Shown one piece after another: positions 1 through 11,870 of a stretch of 64,000 nucleotides of DNA. The notes under the pieces were generated by a model. That model made no database searches, was not told the DNA's origin, and worked only from the letters and a program-made list of their open reading frames with translations. Both the position numbers and the translations under genes were made by a program. Source of the stretch: Amaurobius ferox (Eukaryota; Arthropoda; Arachnida; Araneae; Amaurobiidae); assembly GCA_951213105.1 (NCBI GenBank), contig OX578145.1, forward strand, positions 10,640,610 through 10,704,609, in the 5' to 3' direction. Numbering within the stretch: position 1 is the stretch's first letter; each line of letters begins with the position of its first letter.

Positions 1-1175
1 GATACTCCTGATATTCTCTCTTCGATACCCAAAGACCCTGTCCTCGTTGTTGAATTCCTGAATCGTGGAATCAAAGACCTGAAATTCTAACTGAGAAAGT
101 TGAACAGCCAAGACGGAAAGAACGACACAATGGAGACTCTTAACCATCTGGAAAGATTCCTGACTGGCCTCGTCGAAGAACATAACATACCAAGATATGG
201 TAAGCCCTGTTAAAGGCTCCCCTCCGACAGTTATTTTGTGTCTCTTGTTCCTCCCAACCTGACTGCTACCTCCAATGCCTCGAATTTACCAGACCCTAGC
301 AAATCGACTCCTAACTGTACTGCTACACCCAGTAGCTCCAGAAAACACTCACGTAGTATTGACAACGAAGGTTTCCAGCATGCCCCTAAAAGGCATACTA
401 CCAGCATAAAATCTGCCACGCTGCTGGACCCCCCCCCAAACTGTAAATAATGTAAACGTCGATGTACAGGCACCAGATGCCGAAAACGTTATAGAAAATA
501 ATGTTGACGCTTCTAAAAAGGAACACCGCGCTCCCCTTACCTTCATAGCTGAGACCACTAACTGGTCACAATTAATTAGTGATCTTAAGAAAATTGCTGA
601 AAATTTAACCAGTAAATTAACAGGTGCAGGAGACTTCCTAAAAGTCCAAGTCAATACTCGTGAAGAGTACCTAAAAATTCAATCTCTTTTGCTAAAAGAA
701 ACGGTGGAGTTCAAATCTTACCTCTTGGATGAACAGAAACCCCTTAAAGTTGTAATCCGTGACCTCCTGATCTGCACGGATACAATGGAGATTTCTCGCG
801 AGTTGGAATGCTTGAGACTCAAACCCATCAACATCACACAGTTGGCACGTGGTCCCAAGACCAACAGAGTTATGATGCCATTGTATTACGTGCAGATAAA
901 AAAAACTCCCGCTAATGAAAGAATCTATTCCCTTAATAACTTATTCAATACTGTTATTAACGTAGAAAAGTACAGAGGACCGAAACAAATCGTCCAATGT
1001 TTCCATTGTTAAATATTCTTCCACACTAGTAATGGCTGCCATCTCCCCCCCTAATTGCGTTAAGTGTGCACAGCCACACTTAACTAAAGAATGCACTAAA
1101 GTTTACGATGCCCCCTGTAGATGTGTCAATTGCGGAGGAGCGCATCCAGCCTCCTACTGTAATTGTCCAAAATTT
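1..1175 (+). pseudogene. jockey-type gag (PRE_C2HC/zinc-knuckle) fragment, broken
   Basis: A decayed ORF1 (nucleic-acid-binding protein) of a jockey/X-element-type non-LTR retrotransposon, cut by the window edge. The clearest part is at 689-1012, with the PRE_C2HC-like signature KPLKVVIRDLLICTDTME and INITQLARGPKTNRVMMPLY. Zinc-knuckle cysteines follow: CFHC is interrupted by a stop at 1010, then the histidine and cysteine of the same knuckle appear in frame. Two further knuckles (CVKCAQPHLTKEC, CVNCGGAHPASYC) sit in another frame after a poly-C run at about 1045-1052. A homologous copy lies at 26035-27586. Several frame breaks mean it is not functional. Confidence 0.82.
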
Positions 1176-1179
1176 CTGA

Positions 1180-1245
1180 AATTGTTATGGCTGTACAAGT
1201 TTAGTACGTCATAAAAGGAGATTTTAATAAAAGACTTTTAATAAT
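1180..1245 (+). repeat. Penelope-like 3' tail fused to gag fragment
   Basis: From about TATGGCTGTACAAG to GACTTTTAATAAT this matches, base for base with small gaps, the tail of the minus-strand Penelope-like remnant at 33990-34090 (shared block GGAGATTTTAAT..AAAGACTTTTAATAAT). A looser match is the end of the element at 33570-33625. It therefore looks like the end of a Penelope-like element placed directly after the gag fragment. The hammerhead-like core seen in the other copies is absent here. Confidence 0.55.
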
Positions 1246-1468
1246 GGCCAATTTTTTGGTTATCTTTATTTTTAAAGTATTTGTAAAATTAAATTATTGA
1301 TCTAGAAACTGGATTTCATGAAATAGAATTTCATGAATATTTTACATCTGTCAGAGGACTTCTACAAAAGACAATACTATTTAATTTGGTATTAGTGAAT
1401 CTCAAATGAATGGAGTCTTAACTGTCTTACATTTCAAATATTTAATTGTTAGGAAAAGTGATACTTAC

Positions 1469-1655
1469 CAGCTTCATTAAGCCCAGCATTGTTTACAACT
1501 TTTCCTTCTCTTTCATTTTCATATTCTGTCCAAGCAGCTTGGCGTTCTTCTTCAGTCAAATCTTCTGCAGTTTGATGTTGAAGAAGGGAATCATGTTCAT
1601 GGTAAGTAACAATCCAATCCTTGTTTTTAATTAACATCTCAGCAAGAAGACGGTC
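1469..1655 (-). CDS. ATRX: ATRX/XNP-like exon, C-terminal region (last in window)
   Basis: Encodes DRLLAEMLIKNKDWIVTYHE, HDSLLQHQTAEDLTEEERQA and WTEYENEREGKV, equivalent to vertebrate DTILAELLQIHKEHIVGYHE and EELTEEERKAAWAEYEAEKK. The acceptor is CCTTTGTAG|GAC and the donor GAAGCTG|GTAAGT, leaving phase 1. No stop codon precedes the donor, so at least one further exon lies below base 1 of the window. Confidence 0.95.
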
Positions 1656-2458
1656 CTACAAAGGACATACACATTAAATATCTAATGTGGCTAACACACA
1701 TATTTCATGTATAAATCTATGGAATTTTAATAATATAAAAATTTTCAATTTATTTATTTTGGCATTATACACAGGATTAGATTTTTACCCCCAGCAACAG
1801 TATTTTTGTGGAATAACATTTTTATCTGCAAGTTTTATTTCATCATAAGCATGTAAACAATAACAATAAAAAAAAAATGACAGAAAAACCCTTTACACAT
1901 GAGAACTACTGAAAATTAAGTAAAATTAGGGCCAAAAAAGACATTAAAATATAAAACTTTAAATTTTTTACTTAAAATACAATAATTTTCAAATTCATGT
2001 TTTTAAAGTTAACCTTCTTGCTCATTTATTTGGGCACTATTTTAGCAAGCATATCAATCTATGAATTACATCACAGTCTCTATTCATTATTAATCCAATA
2101 CACAGAATTTATAGCCAAACTGATTCTTTCAATCACCTTAAAATCCTTCCATATATAGTTAAATCCATTTTAATAATTTGAAAGGTGCGACAGGGCTGCA
2201 CAGACTCAGGAAGAGACAACTTTTTGTCAAAAAAGCAACAAATTGGAGCAAAATTACTTTTAATATATTTTAAACACCTTAAATATGTAAATAAAAATTA
2301 CTCAAACTTTTACGGGGTGCCATATTCTATAATCTAAAAATGTATCAACCTCTGGTTCAATGTTGATTATTACATATTTTAAATGATTCAAAGTTTCCAG
2401 GCTTTTTTTTATAGCATTGCAAAGTGAATTTATGAATATAATATGCTTTAGTGTAGAA

Positions 2459-5294
2459 CATAGGTTCTCAACCTTTTTTTGCCCACCGCCCACTTTGAGA
2501 ATATTTTATTTTCCTAATGCTCCCCCCTCCAATTTTTTTTACTTGTGAATCTGAAACAGCTATTGCGACGATTATATTTAAACGTGTAATATTATATACT
2601 ATAGTCGTAAGATAGGATATGGCCCTATCCTATTTCTGAGTTTAAAGAAGACTGTTTCAATGAGAACAATTAAAACGCATACTTAATTATATTGAAAAGT
2701 ATTTTTATTAACATTCAAAAGACATTGAATTTATAACTTATCTAATGAGAAGGTTGAATTTGATGCACTTTAAGGAGTTTGTTAATATCAAGTTCGATTT
2801 TACTTAAAAACAACCGTAAGTCGCAGCGTTCAGTAACATGGAGCCGATTTCTCTTTTTAGTTACCAATGTTGCTACAGCACTAAATCCACGTTCAGCTAA
2901 ATAGGAAGATGGGAATGCTATCAGAAATAGTTGAACAATCGACCATAATCCTGAGTACAGTTGCAAAATCGGCTTCTGCAGCCAAAATTCTTGGTAGCCA
3001 TTCTTGAATTTAATTTTTAATTCCTCATTTGTCATCAGTTCTATTAGTTCTTCTTCTAACTGGGATGATCCTGCTGTGTTGACATTTGAAAAAGGATCCA
3101 AAACCCAGTCTGGTGTGTCCATGTTTAAAATGTCCTGAAATCGTTCTTTGAAATCACTGTGGAGGTTTTCCAAGTGTTGACAGTAAACAAGCAAGTCATT
3201 GTGCTTGAATGATACTGCTGATAAATTTGGGAAGTTATTGAACTCGCGTCTGTCGATATTTCTTTTGTATAAAAGCAGTTTGGACACGAAAGCAGCAATG
3301 CTATTTTTTGTCTTAATCAAGTTTAAGTCATCGCCTTGAAGTTTGAGATTGACATCATTAAACAATTTATACAGGTCTGTCTGTCAAGTACGCAATATCG
3401 TTCTTTGATGAGATAAGGTTGTCGCGCAATTCCGTGTCTTTGTTTCCTAGGAACTCCCCAGCACAGACTCAAACAAATTGTAAAATCGAGTCAAACAAGT
3501 ACCTTTTGACAGCCAGCGCACCTCTGTGTGAAGCAGCAATCGGTTGAAATCTTCATCATTGACAATGCAAAGCTGACTAAATAATCTGTCATTCAACGAG
3601 TTACCTCTGATTTTATTAACTTCTCTGATAACAGATTGCAGTGATGTATGGAGGCGTTCACTCAAATTTTTCGCAACCAAATGCTGGCGATGAATTACGC
3701 AATGCACAGCAAGCACGTCAGGAACTTTATTTTTTAAGCATGCTATGAAGCCTTTGTGACGCCCTGTCATAGCCGGTGCGCCATCCGTAGCAACTGACAA
3801 AATATTATTAAAAGGAATTTCTTTTCGTCACAAAACTTTTCCAGTGTATTAAATATGGTTTCTCCTTTTGTATCTGTTTCCAAATTCGTAGCAAACAATA
3901 GTTCTTGACATATTTTCTCATCTTTGATAAACCTCACGTATGACAATAACAATTGGTTGGTAAAGTGGACTGACTCATCCAGTAGAATTGAAAATTGACA
4001 AGTCTGCAGATGATTGCACAATGATTCTTCAATGTTTTCAGCCATCTCATCAATTCGTCTTTGCAGAGAACTCTTGCTCAAAGGAATTTTTCGGATAATA
4101 TCTGCAGCTGGTTTATGGAGCACAGTGGTTATTACTACATTTACTGCTAGTAAAATTAAATCTTCCCTAATAGTATGTGGTTTGCATGTTTTAGCAATCA
4201 ACAATGAGATATTGTACGAAGCTCGAAGTCCGTCATCGTCTTGCTTAGAAGCTGATGAAAAAAGTTTTGATACAGTTGGCTGAATTTCGTACTTTTTTTT
4301 CATGTCTTGAAAATGGGTCACATCTTTGTCTTTCTTATCTGGGTGTATTTTATTAAAATGATTTTGAAGCCTAGAAGGCTTCATCGCTTCATTTGAAAAT
4401 GTTTTTTGACAAATAAGGCACATTGGCGATGATGGATTTGTGGGATTTTCGATAAATCCGTACTTAATATAATCCACACTATACTGCCGCCTCTTCCTTT
4501 TTGCTTCCGACATGGTTTTTACTTTACAGATACGTGAGTAGTATTAAGTGTACTTTTAAAACCCTGTCATCAATTGCGCGCGATAATGCTAATGAAAATA
4601 AAATGAACAATCACTGCCTTTATATAGATTGGAGACATATAACATGCATTGACAGGAATAAGATAAACATGCAGTGACTCGTTTATAACACCCAGCGCCG
4701 AAGTAAAGCGCGGGGGCAAGGGTGATGCAGGAGCAGAGTGCAGGTTAGAACAAGCACAGATAATACTGCCAATTCTTGCAGGATTGCAAAAATCACGTTA
4801 TTTAACAAAAACTTGTTATAACTGAATTGCCACCAGCATATTTTTTGCTATTTTTATTAACAGGCTTTTGTCAACTTTACCTGTATTTATATATGAGATA
4901 TTTCACGTGAAATTAGAAGATTTGAAAATTTTTAATTCAAATCTAAAATTAAAAATTTTTTATATCATCGAATTTAATGTAGATCTGAATGTAATGGAAT
5001 CTTTAAGTTCAATTTTCATCCACTTCCTGAACTACCGAAATATGTGAATTTTCGCACACATGATAAAAATGATTAAAATACATACAATAACAAAAATTAA
5101 CCAATATCAAAGTTTACTTTAGTTAGTACGTGATTAGCGTGTTTTTTTTTGTCTTTTTTAAACTATTTTTTTAATCTGACCACCACCCCTCCGTACCATC
5201 TCAACGCCCCCTAATTTTCTCTGGGTCTTCTACTGCCCCCTGAAAGTCTCAAACGCCCACAAGGGGGCGTTATCGCCCATGTTGAGAACCTATG
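2459..5294 (-). mobile_element. Complete hAT element with 8-bp target duplications
   Basis: The ends are inverted: left CATAGGTTCTCAACC, right GTTGAGAACCTATG. They are flanked by the identical 8-bp duplication GTGTAGAA (2451-2458 and 5295-5302), which fits the hAT target pattern nTnnnnAn. C-rich subterminal stretches (2485-2527, 5180-5275) are typical of Buster/Charlie-like hAT ends. It contains a broken transposase on the minus strand. It lies within an ATRX intron in the same orientation as the gene. Confidence 0.93.
2742..4513 (-). pseudogene. hAT (ZBED5/SCAND3-like) transposase, frameshifted
   Basis: A DNA transposase of the hAT superfamily, similar to the Buster-derived ZBED5/FAM200/SCAND3 group. 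Order of features: basic N terminus with MSEAKRKRRQYS; BED-type zinc finger (CLICQKTF..., LQNHFNKIH); first catalytic region LLDESVHFTNQ; second catalytic Asp in ATDGAPAMTGRHKG; C-terminal dimerisation region with SYLAERGFSAVATL and the likely catalytic Glu in ER. Frame breaks occur near 3825, 3455 and 3380. Apart from these three small indels the coding sequence is nearly complete, so decay is fairly recent. The start ATG at 4513 is well placed in front of the BED finger. Confidence 0.9.
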
Positions 5295-5302
5295 GTGTAG
5301 AA

Positions 5303-6868
5303 CATTCCATAAGAAAATTGTTCCATCTTTTAAACTACAGAAACAAAATAAAAATCTTATGTGGGCAGCTTTACATACACTGATCATGTTATTTTCTATG
5401 CACATTTTACTAGTCATAAATCCCACCAAGGATTTGAATCATGTTCGACCAGCATTAGCACACTAATTTATCTCTTGTTACAGCTCTATAATAGCAAATA
5501 GTTATTAATTGCACTGCATTGCATTGCATTGCATTGACAGCACTCAAACTTTTTGTATGCTAGTTTCAACAACCTCCTGAAGTGGGACTTATAAAGTTAG
5601 CCATACCTAGCAGTCAGTCGTGCATAATGTTTTTTTGTTTTAGTGAACTCAGCAAAAACTATAACCTTGAGCAGTTGTGGAACAAACTTTAATGGTTCTA
5701 GTCTTTTGCTGCAATACAGCAGGGTTCACTAAAATGGGTTCAACCTAAGAAAACCCACCCAGGTTTTTCTTCAGGTGGACCTACTTGAATTTATTTCTAA
5801 TTTTTGGTATTTATTAATATTGTATATTATTTATTATTTGGTATTAATTAAGATTTTAAAACATATTTCAGATGCTTTCTTTTAACCTTTTTCTAATTTT
5901 ATGTTTCTTGAAGTCATTGTCAGTATCCCCCATTTTTTCCATTTAAAAAGTTTTCCAAATTCAAATTTTTTATTTATTCATTTTCAGTTTATTTTCAGAA
6001 TCAATATTTTAAATGTTTATGATGACTAATTATTTTCTAATTTTGTTTAAAATCACAAAATGTGTTTTTCAGGACATCAAGAAATGAAGATTTCAAATAC
6101 TTTTTGAGGCAATTTTAAATTCATTCCACATTTTAGATTTTATTTTTTACAGAAATGACTGATCACTTCCAATTTTGCTTGTTCATCTTTTTGTTTTCAA
6201 GTTTTCTGATATTTATCTTTTTACATTCTTAATTTTTTCAAGCTAATGGACTATTTGTTATAATTTATTACTTTTAAGGCCGAATACTAATTTTTCTTTA
6301 AATTAAGATTTCTTATCAATAATTCTAGGCAATTTTTTCCTTCATTTATGTTCCCATTTTTATCCTTAGTCACGTATTCAAAAAATTATCACTTTTGCAA
6401 ATTCATGAATTGATAAAATTCATGAATTTTATGAAAGAACACTAAAATTTGAGATTATACTCAGAAAATGTTGGAGTAAGCAATTTTTTTAAAATAGTGC
6501 TAAAATGAAGGCATTTTACAAGAAAAAAGACTCTACATTTATTCTTTTGGTGGCACTATCTATTGACTGTATTGATAATATGTAGAAATAAAAGATAGTA
6601 ATGTGTTGTTTGTTTGTTATTAATAGCCAGGTACTTGCTTAACAAAGATAGCAATGTAATTTCTAGTAATTTTCCAGGAGTCCCAGTCTAGGGCTAAAAT
6701 AAATATAATACAGAATTTTTAAGGACCTTTAAATCTAGGAGTTTCTAAGGATTTCCAGGATATATATGAACATGGTGGTACATAGCATATATAACTGCTA
6801 TGCAGGGATTAAATGGGATTCCTCTTGGATCTATCAAGTACTAATAAAAAATTAGAGATGTTTCATAC
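5303..6868. other. AT-rich ATRX intron stretch, no gene seen
   Basis: Intron sequence without convincing ORFs or exon-like segments. It contains a four-unit GCATT microsatellite at 5516-5535 and long poly-pyrimidine runs. Nothing else recognised. Confidence 0.6.
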
Positions 6869-7039
6869 CTTTGGTACCATAGGCGTAGGGCGATTAGTAG
6901 TAGCATTTCGATCAAATTGATAAAGTTCAGCTAAATCAGCAGCACTAAAATGGCGATCAATTTGCTGTTCGTCAACCACTCTACAAGACAAGGATAGCTT
7001 AGTAACTTGACGGTCATAAATCTTTTCCTCCATAGTACC
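6869..7039 (-). CDS. ATRX: ATRX/XNP-like exon following motif VI
   Basis: Exactly 57 codons, phase 0 on both sides. It begins [20 protein letters not shown] and continues [13 protein letters not shown] and LAELYQF, ending RPTPMVPK. This matches [24 protein letters not shown] and ERHFTMNELTELYTF. The acceptor is TCTCCATTTAG|GGT and the donor CCAAAG|GTATGA. It forms the C-terminal helical extension bracing the motor. Confidence 0.96.
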
Positions 7040-7078
7040 CTAAATGGAGAAAAACAAAACAAAGCAATATATAATATA

Positions 7079-8164
7079 CAGGTTGTCCAGTGCTATCATT
7101 GCTCAATGGCTATTTCCTCAACCGCTAGTCACAGAGATATACTTCCAATTGCAAAAATGTTTTAAATTTTAAAATTTATTATCTTAGAAACAGTTTAAAT
7201 CAATAAATGCATTTTTGAAAGAAATACGAAATATAAATTTTTATACGGTCCCCCGGTCCTACAAGTTAAATTTAGGAGAAGCATCTTCATACAATTTCAT
7301 GGAGGGAGAGAAGAAAAAAAAAAAAAACTTTTTAGGACCAAAATTCATAGAGTTATGAAGTATTAAACTTTATGACTTAAATCACTTTTCTACACATAAA
7401 AATGTCCCATTTCAGGCAAACTTTAAGGGATTGTATAAATATTGAAATTCCGTATTCAAAGTATTATGTTTCAATTGTATTTGTTGACATAATGTCAAGA
7501 ATGAAGCAAAGCTTTTTATCGAATAGTAATTCATTTAGAAGAGTATTATAGTCAGGGCTCGACTAAGATCTTCTAGGCGTCTTTCTAAGATCTTTATTGT
7601 AAATGAGGTAACACATTATTGTTTAAGTCAAGTAGTTTAAGTTAATAAATGCATTTCTGTAAAAATGACGAAATTTAAATTTTTATACTGTAATAGACCA
7701 GTAATGAGTCCAGTTGCAGCGTACCTGCAGATGAAAATAAAAAAATATGCACATTAAATCTAAAATAATAAAGGCATATAACACCTAAAAAACAAAATAA
7801 AAAAATACGCACATTAAATCTAAAATAATAAAGGCATATAACACCTAAAAACCAACAGATTTGTGTATATAAATATTTTGTGTATAACCCCCATTTCTCA
7901 GCACAAAAAGTGCTCTAACTTTAAGCAGCTATAAGTCGGTCAATTTTGGTCGTAAAAGGATGATTTTCCTAAATATAACTGATAAGACCGGTGTACCGCA
8001 TAAAAATTTATATTTCGTATTTCTTTCATAAATGCATCTATTGATTTAAACTATTTCTAAGATAATAGATTTTAAAATTTAAAACATTTTTGCAATTGGA
8101 ATATATCTCTGTGACTAATGGTTAACGAAATAGTCATTGGGCACCGATAGCACTGGACACTCTG
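7079..8164. mobile_element. Non-autonomous TIR element with ~170-bp inverted repeats
   Basis: The left end CAGGTTGTCCAGTGCTATC and the right end GATAGCACTGGACACTCTG are the tips of inverted repeats about 170 bp long (7079-7250 and about 7990-8164). Matching internal blocks include TCACAGAGATATA and the AAATACGAAATATAAATTTT region. TA flanks both ends, as in the Tc1/mariner (IS630) superfamily. No transposase is present. Inside is a 60-bp tandem duplication (7741-7800 and 7801-7860). Superfamily is inferred from TA and end sequence only. Confidence 0.75.
7741..7860. repeat. 60-bp tandem duplication, two copies
   Basis: Two adjacent copies (7741-7800, 7801-7860) differ only at one T/C near the start and at their ends; each contains CACATTAAATCTAAAATAAT. 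It lies inside the TIR element at 7079-8164. Confidence 0.9.
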
Positions 8165-8694
8165 TATATATATTAAAAAATATTGTTCACTGTCAAAATA
8201 CTAAATATAGCATTAACACATTTTGGATGGGAGATGCATTATATGCATTGTTTGCATATAATATGCATATTATATGTTAAGTTTCCCTATAGATGACTGT
8301 CAATGCATTTAAGAGATGTTAATATGTGTTCTCAGTTAGAACATTTTATTTATCAAGAGTGCATTGAAAAAACATAATATATTTATAAAAGTTGACCTTG
8401 ATGTGACTAATGGTTAACGAAATAGTCATTGGGCACCGATAGCACTGGACACTCTGTATATATATTAAAAAATATTGTTCACTGTCAAAATACTAAATAT
8501 AGCATTAACACATTTTGGATGGGAGATGCATTATATGCATTGTTTGCATATAATATGCATATTATATGTTAAGTTTCCCTATAGATGACTGTCAATGCAT
8601 TTAAGAGATGTTAATATGTGTTCTCAGTTAGAACATTTTATTTATCAAGAGTGCATTGAAAAAACATAATATATTTATAAAAGTTGACCTTGAT
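8111..8694. repeat. Perfect 292-bp tandem duplication
   Basis: Copies at 8111-8402 and 8403-8694 appear identical over the full 292 bases. Each begins GTGACTAATGGTTAACGAAA and ends AGTTGACCTTGAT. The first copy starts inside the right inverted repeat of the element ending at 8164, so the duplication carries along 54 bases of that repeat's end plus flanking DNA. Identity implies either a very recent event or an assembly artefact. Confidence 0.95.
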
Positions 8695-9440
8695 GTATGA
8701 GGTTGTTGGCCAAAGGGGGTTCCTGGGGTGACAATTGGTCTCGGACACACCTCCCTCATTTCTTCTTTTAAGATGGTGGGGACTTCTGCCTCTTGGAATT
8801 TTTGCATTATCTGCCAGATATTTTTCTATATTTTATAGTTTTTAAGGAGGAGGGGGAGGGTCTTAGCCTGTAGAATTTGGGAAAGTAGTATAGGTGTCAT
8901 GAATTTATAAAAATGGATTTTCTTTTCCGGTAGAATCTTTATTTTTTTCAATTTCAGAGATGGGCACTTATGTTAAAACCCTACCCCCTTTAATTTTTAT
9001 ACAATTCTGATTTTTTCCTTCTACTTAGACAGTCAGACCTACCCAAAGGTATAAGGTAACTGTAATTCAATCTGCTTGTCTATCCGGGTGTCATTCAATT
9101 TAACTCAGCTTTGAGATTAAGGGAAAAATCTAAAATTTTGAAAATTCAAATTAAGACTTTTCTGTTTTAGAATATTTTTCTTTTCAGAAATGGATTTTCA
9201 GAAACTTTGGATTTTTTTTATTACTCACACTTATTTTTTTATGGAAATACTAAAAGTATTAATTTTGGTGTAAAAGTTTAAAATAATTTATACCAGCCTC
9301 TGTAAATGTTTCTTTCAAATATAGTACAATACTTGATATCATTTATGAATGAACAAGCTATGAAATGTTTATTTAATCAGTATAAGCACGTATTTTTCTA
9401 TATCCATTTTGAAAATGTTTTCTGCATCCTAAAGGCTATC

Positions 9441-9530
9441 TATTACTATAATATAATTATATAAAAACTATTACTATAATAATATAAAAACTATTACTAT
9501 AATATAATTATATAAAAACTATAATTCTTT
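9441..9530. repeat. AT-rich short tandem repeat
   Basis: Three units built from CTATTACTATAATATAA and TATATAAAAACTA. Simple slippage repeat in an intron; the stretch 8695-9796 around it shows no other structure. Confidence 0.8.
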
Positions 9531-9796
9531 ACTCTAGAAACCAATGTAGCTGATTTTTGGCTGGTTCTAAAAGCTATAGAATTAAGTGAAAGTGATAATG
9601 CCTCTCAAAATGTAGAAAAATTTATACTGATAATGACTGAGTAAGGAAGTCTGAAAGAGATAAATAATGTTTCTTTCTTCAGTAAAATTCTTTTTTTTTT
9701 TTTAATTTCCTTACAGCATTTTTGATTAAAAAACTGCATTGATTATTTTTAACCACTAATTATTGATTGTGGATACATATGAGATTTTTTTATTTT

Positions 9797-10690
9797 TACT
9801 TTCCTTATATACATAATGTATAAAGAAAGTATTGTGACGAGGTCGAAAAATCGAATTCGAGTTTTCAACGGGAGAGCACGTTTCAAGCATTCCTGATCAC
9901 GAATCAAACATTTTTGAAGTGATGTCTGTGTGTGTGTGCGTCAGTGAGTCTGTGGAGATGATAACTGACAAATGAATGGACCGATTCGAATGAAATTTGG
10001 TACAAAAATCACAATCCGTAAACACTGGAAGCCTATTGTTTTTATACATAATCGAATATTCAGAACCCCCCCTAAATTTTCGAGTGAAATTATGAAAAAA
10101 TCATCAAAAAATCAAAACCGTTAATAAAGTTACGCAAATAGATATTTCTTATGTAATTTTTCATTAGAAAACGATTGACATAAATTTTAGAACGCTAACA
10201 TGAACCGTTCTAGAGATATTGCATATTTTTCAAAAAAATTATCAAAAAGTTATATAAAATAAAATAAAAATATTTCCTATTGAAAAACATGTTCACTTTT
10301 CATATGTAATACCATGCAATAAATTGGGTGACATCATTCTCGTGAATATAGCTTGTTCCATTCATCAAAAAAGATACTTTGAGTAATACTTTTGTATTTG
10401 AACGCCAATAGTCATTTATCTACTGTAAGAATAACTTATTTTTCAGTCCATAACGCTTGATGATTTTGGCGACGAATTTGGTGGAATGTCGCCAACTTGG
10501 CGACTTTTCTAAACGTTGCCATATTAACAAAAATCTCGCCAAATGGATAAAAATGACGCTAAATCAATGAAAATGACGACTAATTGAAGAAAATTCAATA
10601 TCTTGGAAAGAATATAAGTATCTACTACAAGAGTAACTTTTTTTTAAACTGTAAAAGTAGCAAATTCATTGCATTATATAAGGAAAGTCA
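9797..10690. mobile_element. MITE-like element with ACTTTCCTTATATA ends
   Basis: Short inverted ends ACTTTCCTTATATA (9797) and TATATAAGGAAAGT (about 10675-10690) bracket a segment with a GTCTGTGTGTGTG run near 9923. A degenerate second copy lies at about 23220-24090. It shares the order: AATTCGAGTTTTC-like block, TGTCTGTGTGTGTG run, 'ATGGACCGA..' block, 'AAATTTGGTA', and a terminal GGAAAG.CATGTG.TGCCCACA. No coding capacity. Class assignment is tentative. Confidence 0.6.
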
Positions 10691-11215
10691 TGTGTTGCCC
10701 ACATCAGATTTTTTAAAATGTGAACTTGAAAATGCAGTTTACAAGTGGTAATTTCTTCAGATTTATCAAATTTCAGTACTTTACACTAATCTTTAAAAGA
10801 CTTATAGCTTTATGTTTAGTGTAGTTTAATATTAATGTTTCAGTGTCATGAAAACAAGAGCAATCAATTATTACTTCCAAGTTATTTTAAATGACAGAGT
10901 TGTCACATGGTAAACCCATGATCCAATATTTCGGGGGTGCGATCTAGAGTTAACGAATTTATTTTGGGGGAGCAGCCCTTGGATGTTAGTTGCACTCGAA
11001 CACAGGATATGCGTTGGACCTTTGGAGATCTCATTTTACTGAAATATGCAACTTTGTTCGAGTCAGACGGGATCATAGGGCTGGCGGGCCTTTGAATTAG
11101 AGATCGAAAGGGAATCGGTTCGCAGGGGCTTGAAAAATAGGTTTTGGCCTGAGGGGTCTAAAAAGTCAATGATGTTGCTTTTAGGTTAAGGCATTACGCC
11201 CCAGAGACCAATGAG

Positions 11216-11443
11216 AGAGTTTTCAGCGTCTCAGAGGAGTGTTTTAAAATCTTGAAGGGAGAGACAGTTTCAGAAATTAAAAAAAGGTTAGAAGAGAATG
11301 AACTGCGACAAGAGCCAGTAAAGAACTCTTTTCACGATCTGGTCCTCTGGAAGGATGAGAGATGCATGACGGCAAGTGATGTTGGTGAGTTATCCATTTG
11401 GGGCCTTTTCCTAAAATGTATACTTTCTTATCTCTATCTCTGA
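11216..11443 (+). CDS. Unrecognised open frame, possible decayed element or exon
   Basis: An open frame from just after a TGA at 11213 to TGA at 11441. It reads with good coding character in its first two thirds: SEECFKILKGETVSEIKKR, NSFHDLVLWKDERCMTASDV. A GT donor-like site (GTTG|GTGAGT) follows at about 11383, after which the translation looks random. I do not recognise the family. It could be an exon-like piece of a transposon on the opposite strand from ATRX. The GC content just upstream (10930-11200) is higher than in the surrounding intron, consistent with inserted DNA. Confidence 0.25.
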   Translation, partial: RVFSVSEECFKILKGETVSEIKKRLEENELRQEPVKNSFHDLVLWKDERCMTASDVGELSIWGLFLKCILSYLYL

Positions 11444-11870
11444 TTTATTATTATTCAAAATAATGTTAGGCTAGTTAATATTAACTTTTGGTTACCATCA
11501 GTTCCAATTTAGTCTGTGAGACTCTTTATCATTGTTTTTGAATGGTTTAGAATGGGTGTTCAACCCATTTATTTTAATATGAATATATTGTTCAATGTAA
11601 TGTTTGTAAAAAGTTATAGGATTTGTAAATGAATTTTATGTTTTTGTTAAAGTATCACGGCCTTATTCTTTTTCGCGTTCTTACCAGGCGTGTCCTAAAA
11701 GAGGTAGATACCTCAGGACAAGAGTCAACAAATAAATTTTGTAATTACAGATGATGAATTCAATATTCAAATTAATGTTAGTTAGAACAAAGAATTATAG
11801 AAAAAGGGAAAAAATTAACTTTCTCATGATAAAAATGTGAATCTTACAAAATCTACAATTGTTTAATTAA

